Assembly (NCBI GenBank): GCA_041393535.1 | Contig: JAWKJY010000013.1 | Location: forward strand, 46,795 to 110,794 | Direction: 5' to 3' | DNA: 64,000 nucleotides | Source of the DNA: JAWKJY01 sp041393535 | Lineage (GTDB): Bacteria; Actinomycetota; Thermoleophilia; Gaiellales; Gaiellaceae | In this document: in pieces, positions 8,145-15,232 of the stretch | How positions within the stretch are numbered: the first letter of the stretch is position 1 | Layout: the number at the start of each line of letters is the position of its first letter | Made by a program: the position numbers and the translations under genes | Notes under the pieces: generated by a model | Seen by the model: only the letters and a program-made list of their open reading frames with translations | The model's database searches: none | Told to the model about the DNA's origin: nothing

Positions 8145-9686
8145 TCAGTGCCGGAAGTGGCGCCGGTGCGTGAAGACCATCGAGGCGCCGCCGTGCTCGA
8201 CGGCCTCGATCACGTCGGGGTCGCGCTTCGAGCCGCCGGGCTGGATGATCGCCTTGACGCCGTGCTCGAGCGCGAGCAGGGGGCCGTCCGGGAAGGGGAA
8301 GAACGCGTCCGATGCGAGCACCGCGCCCTCGACGGAGTGCCCGTGCTCCTGCGCCTTCTCGATCGCGATCCGAACCGCGTCGACGCGACTCATCTGGCCG
8401 GCGCCGACGCCGATCGTCGCGAGGTCGGTGGCGAGCACGATCGCGTTCGAGAGCACGTGCTTGCAGACCCGCCAGGCGAAGGCGAGATCGCCCCAGGTCT
8501 GCTCGTCCGGCTGGCGCGAGGTGACGACCTCCATGCCGTCCCGCTCGTCGACGTCGGAGTCGGCGTCCTGGACGAGGATCCCGCCGATCACGCGGCGCAG
8601 GTCGCGCTCGCCCGGGGCCGTGCGCCGGCGCTCCCGGTTGTCGAGCACGCGCATGGCCTCCTTCGTCCGCAGCAGCTCGAGCGCGTCGTCCGCGTAGCCT
8701 GGGGCGAGCAGCACCTCGACGAACTGCTTGACGAGCGACTCCGCGAGCCCCTTCTCGACCGGGCGGTTCAGCGCCACGATGCCGCCGAAGGCCGAGACCG
8801 GGTCCGAGGCGAGCGCCCTGGCGTAGGCGTCCTCGATTGTCCCAGCGACCGCGACACCGCACGGGTTCGCGTGCTTGACGATCACGCAGGCGGGCAGCGC
8901 GAACTCCTCGACGATCCGCCTCGCCGACGAGAGGTCGTTCAGGTTGTTGAAGCTCAGCGCCTTCCCGTTCACCTGCTCGACGCGGGAGAGCAGGTGCCTC
9001 CGCGCGCCGCGCTCGGCGTAGTAGGCGGCCCGCTGGTGGGGGTTCTCGCCGTAGGAGAGGTCGGCGACCTTCTCCAGCGGGACGACGATCGCGTCGGGGA
9101 ACGCCTCGCGCTCGGCGAACCAGTTGGCGATCGTCGCCTCGTAGGCGGCGGTGTGCGCGAACGCCTCGGCTGCGAGGATGCGGCGGGACTCGAGCGAGAT
9201 CTCGCCCTGGCGCTCGAGCTCGTCGAGCACGAAGCCGTACTGCTCGGGCGAGCAGATCGCGACGACGTGGACGAAGTTCTTCGCGGCCGCGCGCAGCATC
9301 GCGGGCCCGCCCACGTCGATCATCTCGACCGCCTGCTCCTCGCGCGTGTCCTTGCGGTACGCGACCGACTCGAACGGGTAGAGGTTGACGCAGACGAGGT
9401 CGATCGGATCGATCTCGTGCTCGCGCAGCGACGCGACGTCGTCCTCGCGCTCCCGCCGGGCGAGGATCGCGCCGTGGATGCGCGGGTGCAGCGTCTTGAC
9501 GCGCCCGCCCATCATCTCCGGGTAGCGGGTCAGCTCGGAGACCTCGGTGACGGGCAGCCCGAGCTCGACCAGGTGCGCCGCGGTGCCGCCGCTCGCGACG
9601 AGCTCGACGCCGAGCCCATGCAGGCCCCGCGCGAACGGCTCGAGGGCGGTCTTGTCGTAGACGGAGATCAGCGCGCGGCGGATCAC
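8145..9686 (-). CDS. purH: Bifunctional AICAR formyltransferase/IMP cyclohydrolase
   Basis: 513 residues, the normal PurH length. The N-terminal IMP cyclohydrolase (MGS-like) domain has RALISVYDKTALEPFARGL and VASGGTAAHLVELGLPVTEVSELT. The C-terminal AICAR formyltransferase domain has LSYGENPHQRAAYYAE, GKALSFNNLNDL, VIVKHANPCGVA and ASDAFFPFPDG. It catalyses the last two steps of de novo IMP synthesis, using 10-formyl-THF. The gene lies 13 bp after purN, same strand, so the two are surely one transcript. Confidence 0.97.
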   Translation of the reverse strand: MIRRALISVYDKTALEPFARGLHGLGVELVASGGTAAHLVELGLPVTEVSELTRYPEMMGGRVKTLHPRIHGAILARREREDDVASLREHEIDPIDLVCVNLYPFESVAYRKDTREEQAVEMIDVGGPAMLRAAAKNFVHVVAICSPEQYGFVLDELERQGEISLESRRILAAEAFAHTAAYEATIANWFAEREAFPDAIVVPLEKVADLSYGENPHQRAAYYAERGARRHLLSRVEQVNGKALSFNNLNDLSSARRIVEEFALPACVIVKHANPCGVAVAGTIEDAYARALASDPVSAFGGIVALNRPVEKGLAESLVKQFVEVLLAPGYADDALELLRTKEAMRVLDNRERRRTAPGERDLRRVIGGILVQDADSDVDERDGMEVVTSRQPDEQTWGDLAFAWRVCKHVLSNAIVLATDLATIGVGAGQMSRVDAVRIAIEKAQEHGHSVEGAVLASDAFFPFPDGPLLALEHGVKAIIQPGGSKRDPDVIEAVEHGGASMVFTHRRHFRH

Positions 9687-9699
9687 GGCAGCCCTGACC

Positions 9700-10278
9700 C
9701 TACAGCGAAGCGGCCAGTCGGCGCACGACGTCCGGCAGCAGGCGGTGCTCGACCGCGTGGACGCGCTCGAGCAGCGCCTCGGCCGTATCGCCCGGGAGCA
9801 CCGGGACGGGCTCCTGCGCGATCGGCGGGCCGGTGTCGACGCCCTCGTCGACGTAGTGGACGGTGACGCCCGTCTCTGGGACGCCGGCCTCGAGCGCGCG
9901 CTCGACCGCGCGCAGGCCCGGGAAGGCGGGGAGGAGCGAGGGGTGGACGTTCACGACGCGGCCCGGGAAGCGCCCGAGGAAGGCCGGCGTCAGGACGTGC
10001 AGGTAGCCGGCGCAGACGACGAGACGCACGCCCCGGTCCTCGAGCCAGGCCGCCATCGCGACGTCGCGCGCCTCGCGGTCGGTGAAGCAGTCGAGCTCGA
10101 AGGCGGCGACGGCGACGCCCGCGGCACGCGCCCGCTCGAGCGCGCGCACGCCCGGGACGTTGCTCGCGACGGCCGCGATCGGGAGGCCCGCGTCGATCAG
10201 CGCCTGGAGGTTCGAGCCCGACCCGGAGACGAGCACGCCGATCACGCCGGCCGCTCCTGCCCTGTCCGCTCCGGCCAC
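9700..10278 (-). CDS. purN: Phosphoribosylglycinamide formyltransferase
   Basis: Up to 192 residues. The nucleotide/folate-binding start IGVLVSGSGSNLQALIDAGLP is followed by VCAGYLHVLTPAFLGRFPGRVVNVHPSLLPAFPG with the catalytic Asn-His-Asp set (NVHPSLLP, then VHYVDEGVDTGPPI). It converts GAR to FGAR with 10-formyl-THF. The GTG at 10278 gives 11 extra residues before the conserved strand; a GTG at 10245 is an equally plausible start. Upstream is the promoter-like block 10298-10359 with TACGCT at 10331-10336. Followed by purH after 13 bp. Confidence 0.95.
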   Translation of the reverse strand: MAGADRAGAAGVIGVLVSGSGSNLQALIDAGLPIAAVASNVPGVRALERARAAGVAVAAFELDCFTDREARDVAMAAWLEDRGVRLVVCAGYLHVLTPAFLGRFPGRVVNVHPSLLPAFPGLRAVERALEAGVPETGVTVHYVDEGVDTGPPIAQEPVPVLPGDTAEALLERVHAVEHRLLPDVVRRLAASL

Positions 10279-10297
10279 GTCCGCTCGGGACGGGTCG

Positions 10298-10359
10298 CCG
10301 AGGGGCCACCCCGCGCCTCCACCCGCTTCGAGCGTAGCGCGGCAATCGTCACGGATGTG
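10298..10359 (-). repeat. Copy 2 of shared block: probable purN promoter
   Basis: Reverse complement of 4629-4690 with ~90 percent identity by eye. It carries TACGCT (10331-10336 read on the minus strand) as a -10 candidate ~45 nt before the purN GTG. Similarity fades but continues to the start codon (GGACGTGGCC here, GGACATGGCC in copy 1). Confidence 0.72.
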
Positions 10360-10400
10360 TCACGGCGCGTGTCGATTCGCGCGCGCGAGGCGCACGGAAG

Positions 10401-10420
10401 CGTGACGATCCGTCCACGGG
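10401..10420 (+). repeat. 20-bp intergenic motif, copy A
   Basis: CGTGACGATCCGTCCACGGG, identical to the reverse complement of 49675-49694 and closely similar to 54651-54669 and the reverse complement of 15016-15035. It lies between purM and purN. Confidence 0.7.
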
Positions 10421-10519
10421 CGCCCGGGGAGCGGCTCGGAGCGCCGATCGGGGCGGTCGCGCGGGCCCGCAGGGGCGTCCCCGGCTCGCGGGCCGGGCGG
10501 ATCGTCGCCGGTCGGTCGG

Positions 10520-11467
10520 TCACGCGAAGACGACGCCGTCGACGCCGGACTCGATCCGGCCGATCACCGGGAAGTCCGCTCGCCCCGCGTCCGCCGCGGG
10601 GACGACGACGCAGTAGCCGACGCCCAGGTTGAAGACGCGGCGCTGCTCCTCCTCCGGCACGCCCTGCGCGTCGAGCCAGCCGAAGACGGGCGGCCGGTCC
10701 CAGCTGCGCGCGTCGATCCGCGCGCCGAGGCCCTTCGGCAGCACGCGCGGCAGGTTCCCCGGGATGCCCCCGCCCGTGACGTGCGCGAGCGCGCGCACGT
10801 CGCACGCGTCGCGCAGGCGACGGACCTCGTCGAGGTAGAGACGCGTCGGCGCGAGGAACTGCTCCGCGTCGAAGGGCGTGTCGCCGAGGAGCTTCCGCAC
10901 CAGCGTGAAGCCGTTCGCATGGAGGCCCGAGGAGGGCAGCCCGAGGACGACGTCGCCGGGCTGGACGCGCGACCCGTCGACGAGCCGCGCCCGCTCGACG
11001 AGGCCGACGCACGTGCCGGCGAAGTCGATCTCGCCCTCCCGGTACACGTCCGGCATCTCCGCCGTCTCGCCGCCGAGGATCGCGCAGCCCGCGGCCCGGC
11101 AGACGTCGGCCGCCCCCTCCACGAGCTCGGCGACCTGCGCCAGGTCGAGGGCGGCCGCCGCGACGTAGTCGAGGAAGAAGAGCGGCTCGGCGCCCGTGGT
11201 CAGCACGTCGTTCACGCAGTGTGCGGCCAGGTCGGCGCCGGCGGCCCGGAGCCAGCCGGCCCTGCGGGCGAGGATCAGCTTCGTCCCGACGCCGTCGGTC
11301 GAGGCGGCGAGCAGCCGGTCCTCGCCGAGCGCGAACAGGCCCGCGAAGCCGCCGAGCGAGCCGGCGACCGCCGGAGTCCGCGTCGACTCGACGGCGGCGC
11401 GCAGGCGATCGACGATCGCCTCGGCCTTCGCGAGCGAGACGCCCGCCTGCTCGTACGTGGCTCCCAC
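10520..11467 (-). CDS. purM: Phosphoribosylformylglycinamidine cyclo-ligase (AIR synthase)
   Basis: 315 residues. Motifs: TYEQAGVSLAKAEAIVDRL, GGFAGLF, STDGVGTKLILA, DLAAHCVNDVLTTGAEPLFFLDYVA, ILGGETAEMPDVY, GLPSSGLHANGFTLVRK and LAHVTGGGIPGNLPRVLP. All are typical of the PurM ATP-binding superfamily. It closes the imidazole ring of FGAM to AIR. It is slightly shorter than the ~345-residue enterobacterial enzyme. The start is GTG at 11467 with TAGGAT 7 nt upstream, so probably leaderless. It is separated from purN by ~240 bp that carry purN's own promoter-like block. Confidence 0.96.
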   Translation of the reverse strand: MGATYEQAGVSLAKAEAIVDRLRAAVESTRTPAVAGSLGGFAGLFALGEDRLLAASTDGVGTKLILARRAGWLRAAGADLAAHCVNDVLTTGAEPLFFLDYVAAAALDLAQVAELVEGAADVCRAAGCAILGGETAEMPDVYREGEIDFAGTCVGLVERARLVDGSRVQPGDVVLGLPSSGLHANGFTLVRKLLGDTPFDAEQFLAPTRLYLDEVRRLRDACDVRALAHVTGGGIPGNLPRVLPKGLGARIDARSWDRPPVFGWLDAQGVPEEEQRRVFNLGVGYCVVVPAADAGRADFPVIGRIESGVDGVVFA

Positions 11468-11474
11468 GCAGCCA

Positions 11475-11480
11475 ATCCTA
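11475..11480 (-). promoter_or_regulatory. -10 element TAGGAT for leaderless purM
   Basis: On the minus strand TAGGAT is followed by 7 nt and the GTG start at 11467. The 178-bp gap to 11646 is a divergent promoter region shared with the pucR-type gene. Confidence 0.5.
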
Positions 11481-11645
11481 GTCGCGCCGTCGGGCTGCCC
11501 CCGCAGGTCGCCGCGCTGTCAGACCCCGCGGGAGGTGGCGGCGCTCCCACTCCGACGCCGTGTCCTACGACGCGGTGTACAGCGCGCCGTTGCGCCGCTC
11601 GACCCCGTGCCCTACGGTTGAGCCCACCGTGGCCGGGGCGAGCAC

Positions 11646-13094
11646 GTGCTGAGGATCCGCGACTTCCCCGGGATGGCCGGCCTCGCGCTCCGTCTCGTCG
11701 CCGGCGAGCGGGGGCGCGACGCCGCGGTGCGCTGGGTGCACGTCTCGGACATCCCCGACCCGACGCCCTGGCTCGAGGGCGGCGAGCTGCTCCTCTCGAA
11801 CGGCTACGGCGTCGGGGCGGACGAGGCGGCGCAGCGCGCCTACGTGCGCCGGCTCGCCGAGCACGGGCTCGCCGGCGTCTGCTTCGCGCTCGGCTTCGCG
11901 TTCGCGGAGCCGCCGCCCGCGCTCGTCGCCGAGGCGGACGAGCGCGGGTTTCCCGTGCTCACCGTCCCGTACGAGGTGCCGTTCGTCGCCATCTCGAAGG
12001 CGGCGTTCACCTCGCTCGCGAGCGAGGAGCTCGAGCGGGTCACGCACGCCCTGGCCGTGCACGAGCGGCTCAGCCAGGCGGTGCTCGACGGGCGCGGCCT
12101 GCAGACGCTCGTCGCGATCCTCGCGAGCCACCTCCGCTGCAGCCTCGCCGTGGTCGACGAGTCCGGGCGGATCCTCGCCGAGCGGCACCAGGGCTCGCGG
12201 ATCCCCTTCGACGGGGCGCTCGAGCTGCCGATCCTCGCCGAGGAGGTGCGCGCCACGCTGCGCGCCGCACGCGCCGGCCGGGAGTTCGACGAGGAGGATC
12301 GGCTCGTCCTCCACCACGGGCAGACGGCGGTCGCGTTCGAGCTCGCGCGCCGCCGTGCCGTGTCGGCCACCGAGCTCCGCCTCGCCGGCGACCTGCTCGA
12401 CGACCTCGAGCACGAGCGCCTCGACGAGCGCGAGGCGGCGCGCCGGATCGCGGCGTTCGGGCTCGACCCGGAGCGCTCGTACGCGGCGCTGCTCGTGGTT
12501 CCAGCCGGCCCGGCCGCGTCCGAGGACCTCCGCGCGTCGGTCGCGGCCGAGCTGGCCCGGCGGGCGGTGCGCTACCTGTCGACGGCGCGACCGGATCGGG
12601 CGGCCTTCCTCGTCGAGTCCCGCCAGGACGACGACGTGCTCGGGCTGGCGACGAGCCTCGCCGAGCGCGAGGCCGGCGTCCGCGTCGGCGTCGGTCGCCC
12701 CGCCCGCGGCCTGGCGGTCGGCCGCAGCCTGATCGAGGCGCGGGCCGCCCTCGACGCGTCGAGCGCCCGCGTCGCGACGTACCAGGACCTGGGATCGCTC
12801 GAGCTGATGCTCAACCTGCCCGACGCCGCGCTCGAGGCGTACGTCGACCGCGTGCTCGGCCCGACGGCGGGGAACCCCTGGCTCGTCGAGTCGCTCGCCG
12901 CGCTGCTCGAGACGGGGTGCCGCTGGAGCGACGCGGCCGACCGGCTCGGCGTCCACCGGCACACCCTCCGCTACCGGATGGAGCGCCTGCGGGAGCAGTC
13001 CGGCCGCCACCCGGACGACCCGGAGCAGCGCATGGAGCTCTGGCTGGCGCTGCGCGCAGCCCAGGCGCTGGCGGCGCGCCGGGGCGCGGGCTGA
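11646..13094 (+). CDS. PucR family transcriptional regulator
   Basis: 482 residues. N-terminal PucR sensor-like domain (LRIRDFPGMAGLALRLVAGERGRDAAVRWVHVSDIPDPTPWLEGGELLLSNG, shown here only as the family mark in residues 1-52), a GGDEF-related middle domain, and a C-terminal PucR-type helix-turn-helix with SDAADRLGVHRHTLRYRMERL near residue 430. Such proteins often activate purine-catabolism or amino-acid genes in response to a ligand. The gene is divergent from purM, so a link to purine balance is attractive but unproven. Start GTG 11646 follows TACGGT at 11612-11617 and a weak GGGG ribosome-binding site. Confidence 0.9.
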   Translation: MLRIRDFPGMAGLALRLVAGERGRDAAVRWVHVSDIPDPTPWLEGGELLLSNGYGVGADEAAQRAYVRRLAEHGLAGVCFALGFAFAEPPPALVAEADERGFPVLTVPYEVPFVAISKAAFTSLASEELERVTHALAVHERLSQAVLDGRGLQTLVAILASHLRCSLAVVDESGRILAERHQGSRIPFDGALELPILAEEVRATLRAARAGREFDEEDRLVLHHGQTAVAFELARRRAVSATELRLAGDLLDDLEHERLDEREAARRIAAFGLDPERSYAALLVVPAGPAASEDLRASVAAELARRAVRYLSTARPDRAAFLVESRQDDDVLGLATSLAEREAGVRVGVGRPARGLAVGRSLIEARAALDASSARVATYQDLGSLELMLNLPDAALEAYVDRVLGPTAGNPWLVESLAALLETGCRWSDAADRLGVHRHTLRYRMERLREQSGRHPDDPEQRMELWLALRAAQALAARRGAG

Positions 13095-13117
13095 CCCGGC
13101 AGTCCGTCGGCTGCTGG

Positions 13118-13123
13118 CACACT
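13118..13123 (+). promoter_or_regulatory. -10-like CACACT for leaderless amidase gene
   Basis: CACACT lies 6 nt before the ATG at 13130. It matches A2 and T6 of TANNNT but not T1. Confidence 0.35.
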
Positions 13124-13129
13124 GGGTCG

Positions 13130-13867
13130 ATGCGTCGGCTCGTGCCCGTCCTCGTCGCCCTCGCAGCGCTCGCCGTCGCGGCCAGCGCGCAGGCGGCGAA
13201 GCTGCCGCGGATCGACGGCGCGGTCGTCGTCGTCGACCCCGGCCACAACCTGACGAACTGGAAGCACCCGGACGAGATCAACCGCCTCGTCGACGCGGGG
13301 ACGCTGCGCAAGGCCTGCGACACGACGGGGACGTCGACCGCGAGCGGGTACTCGGAGGCGGCGCACAACCTCGACGTGGCCTACCGGGTCAAGCGGCTGC
13401 TGGAGGGTGTCGGCGCGACGGTGATCCTCACCCACACGCGCACCGACCCGCCCTGGGGGCCCTGCATCACGGAGCGCGCGGCGATCGGCAACCGCGCGAA
13501 CGCGGACGTTGCGATCTCGATCCACGCCGACGGCCACGAGGGCGGCGGCCGCGGCTTCCACGTGATCTACCCCACGTCGGTCGTGGGACTGACCGACGAC
13601 ATCGCGCGCGAGTCGTACCGCTTCGCGCTGCGCCTGCGCGCGACGTTCGCCCACACGACCGGCATGCCGTTCTCGACCTACACGGGCCGCGCGGCCCTGA
13701 ACGGCCGCTCCGACCTCGGCGGGCTGAACCTCTCCGACGTCCCCAAGGTCTTCATCGAGTGCGGCAACATGCGCGACCGGACCGACGCCGCCCTGCTCTC
13801 GAGCGTCCGGTTCCGCAAGCTCGAGGCGCTCGGGATCGCGCGCGGGATCGCCCGCTACCTCCAGTAG
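13130..13867 (+). CDS. Secreted N-acetylmuramoyl-L-alanine amidase (Amidase_3)
   Basis: 245 residues. A signal peptide (MRRLVPVLVALAALAVAASAQA) is followed by the zinc amidase fold: VVVVDPGHNLTNW (first zinc His), SEAAHNLDVAYRVKRLLEGVG (Glu zinc ligand region), VILTHTRTD, RAAIGNRANADVAISIHADGH (second zinc His) and the C-terminal KVFIECGNMRD with the catalytic Glu. It cleaves the MurNAc-L-Ala bond of peptidoglycan outside the membrane, for cell separation or wall turnover. It starts 35 bp after the PucR gene. Its TAG stop abuts the stop of the convergent sugar dehydrogenase with no base between. Confidence 0.9.
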   Translation: MRRLVPVLVALAALAVAASAQAAKLPRIDGAVVVVDPGHNLTNWKHPDEINRLVDAGTLRKACDTTGTSTASGYSEAAHNLDVAYRVKRLLEGVGATVILTHTRTDPPWGPCITERAAIGNRANADVAISIHADGHEGGGRGFHVIYPTSVVGLTDDIARESYRFALRLRATFAHTTGMPFSTYTGRAALNGRSDLGGLNLSDVPKVFIECGNMRDRTDAALLSSVRFRKLEALGIARGIARYLQ

Positions 13868-14986
13868 CTACGTCGCGCGGATGCGGATGATCGAGCCGGC
13901 GCTCGGCCTCCCGAACGTCCCGTAGTCGGCCACGAGCAGGGAGCCGTCCGGGTGGACGGCGACGGCGATCGGGTGCTCGATCCCGGTGGCGAAGGCGGTC
14001 ACACGCGCCGCGCGGTTCGGGCGCAACTCGATCCGCGTCACCTCGCGCCCGAAGTCCGGGAACAGGAACTGGCCCCACTCGGCGACGAACAGGTCGCCGT
14101 GGTACGCCGCGGGGAACGCATCGCCGTCGTAGAAGGCCATGCCCGCGGCGCCGGCGTGGGGCTCGAGGTAGGCGACCGGAGGCGTGACGCCCTTGCACGC
14201 GCCCCTGAGGCGGAGCAGCCGCGCGCTCGGCCAGCACGACGGCCAGCCGAAGTCGGCCCCCCGGCGCAGGCGGACGACCGAGTCGGCCGGCTCCGGGCCG
14301 CTCGGCCCGTCCAGGGTGTCCCGGCCGTTCGTCGACACGTAGATCTCCCCCGTCCCGGGCTGCACGGCGAGCCCGTACGGGTTGCGCAGCCCCCGCGCCT
14401 CGACGCGCAGGTCCGAGCCGTTCGGCCTGAACGAGAGCACCGTGGCGGCGAGCCCGCTCGCCTCCGCGCAGGCGTCGCAGGTCGAGCCGCTGCCGAGGTA
14501 GATGCGGCCGTCCTCGCCGACGACGAGCGCGTCCTGCTGGTGGAGGCCGTGCGGCAGCCCGCGCAGGATCGCGCGCCGGCGCGTCGGCTTCCCGCGCTTC
14601 ATCGTCACCGCCTCGACGCGCCCTCGCTGGGCCACGTAGAGGTCGTCGCCGAGCCAGACGAGCCCGAGCGGCACCTCGAGGCCGCCGAGGAACGGGCGCG
14701 GACGGCCGCCGGAGCGGGCGAAGCTCACGACGGCGCCGCCCTCGAGGGTCGCGTAGAGGCGCCCGTCCGGGCCCCAGGCCATGGCGGTCGGTCGGTCGAT
14801 GGCGCGCGCGAAGACGGAGGTCGCGAAGCCGTCGGGGACGTGCGCCGCGGCCGGGGCCAGCGGAGCGACGACCGCGGCGAGCCCGACGAGCGCGATCGCG
14901 AGCAGCGACCGGCGGAGCGCGCCCGCGCCGCCCGCACCGGCGCGGGGCGATCGAGGGGAACGAGCGCGAGGCTGCCGCAGGCCCAC
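13868..14986 (-). CDS. Secreted PQQ-dependent aldose/sorbosone dehydrogenase-like protein
   Basis: 372 residues. A signal peptide with a basic start (GLRQPRARSPRSPRAG) and hydrophobic core (LLAIALVGLAAVVAPLAPAAA) is followed by a six-bladed beta-propeller of the glucose/sorbosone dehydrogenase family: RPTAMAWGPDGRLYAT, GLPHGLHQQDALVVGEDGRIYLGSGS, LRNPYGLAVQPGTGEIYVSTNG, FGWPSCW, HPIAVAVHPDGSLLVADYG. It may oxidise sugars with PQQ or only share the fold; a PQQ biosynthesis cluster is not in the window. A CxxC pair (CDACAE) is present mid-protein. GTG start with TAGGCT 6 nt upstream suggests a leaderless message. Confidence 0.85.
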   Translation of the reverse strand: MGLRQPRARSPRSPRAGAGGAGALRRSLLAIALVGLAAVVAPLAPAAAHVPDGFATSVFARAIDRPTAMAWGPDGRLYATLEGGAVVSFARSGGRPRPFLGGLEVPLGLVWLGDDLYVAQRGRVEAVTMKRGKPTRRRAILRGLPHGLHQQDALVVGEDGRIYLGSGSTCDACAEASGLAATVLSFRPNGSDLRVEARGLRNPYGLAVQPGTGEIYVSTNGRDTLDGPSGPEPADSVVRLRRGADFGWPSCWPSARLLRLRGACKGVTPPVAYLEPHAGAAGMAFYDGDAFPAAYHGDLFVAEWGQFLFPDFGREVTRIELRPNRAARVTAFATGIEHPIAVAVHPDGSLLVADYGTFGRPSAGSIIRIRAT

Positions 14987-14992
14987 GCTGCG

Positions 14993-14998
14993 AGCCTA
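14993..14998 (-). promoter_or_regulatory. -10 element TAGGCT for leaderless sugar dehydrogenase gene
   Basis: Minus-strand TAGGCT, 6 nt, then GTG at 14986. Confidence 0.5.
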
Positions 14999-15015
14999 GT
15001 CGGTGCGGCGTCCTT

Positions 15016-15047
15016 CCACCGGGCGGATCGTCACGGGGGCGTGACGA
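15016..15047. promoter_or_regulatory. 20-bp motif copy plus inverted repeat TCGTCACG-GGGG-CGTGACGA
   Basis: Positions 15028-15047 form a perfect 8-bp inverted repeat with a GGGG spacer, an operator-like element between the divergent sugar dehydrogenase (start 14986) and CoA ligase (start 15233). The left half belongs to a copy of the intergenic motif (reverse complement of 15016-15035, about 16 of 20 matches to the 10401 copy). Confidence 0.5.
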
Positions 15048-15220
15048 ATCCGCGACGGATGCGTGCCGATCTCCCCGGCGGGCTTGCGGGCGGCTCGCGC
15101 GCCCGACACCCTGGATCGTGGGACCCCCCACCTGGGCGGGGGTACGGGCCTGGTCGGACCAGCTCGGCGGGCCGGTCGCGCGGCCCGGGCGGTGCGCCGC
15201 CGGATCGTCTCGACATGCCC

Positions 15221-15226
15221 GACAAT
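15221..15226 (+). promoter_or_regulatory. -10 element GACAAT for leaderless CoA ligase gene
   Basis: GACAAT, 6 nt, ATG at 15233. Confidence 0.4.
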
Positions 15227-15232
15227 GCCGCC

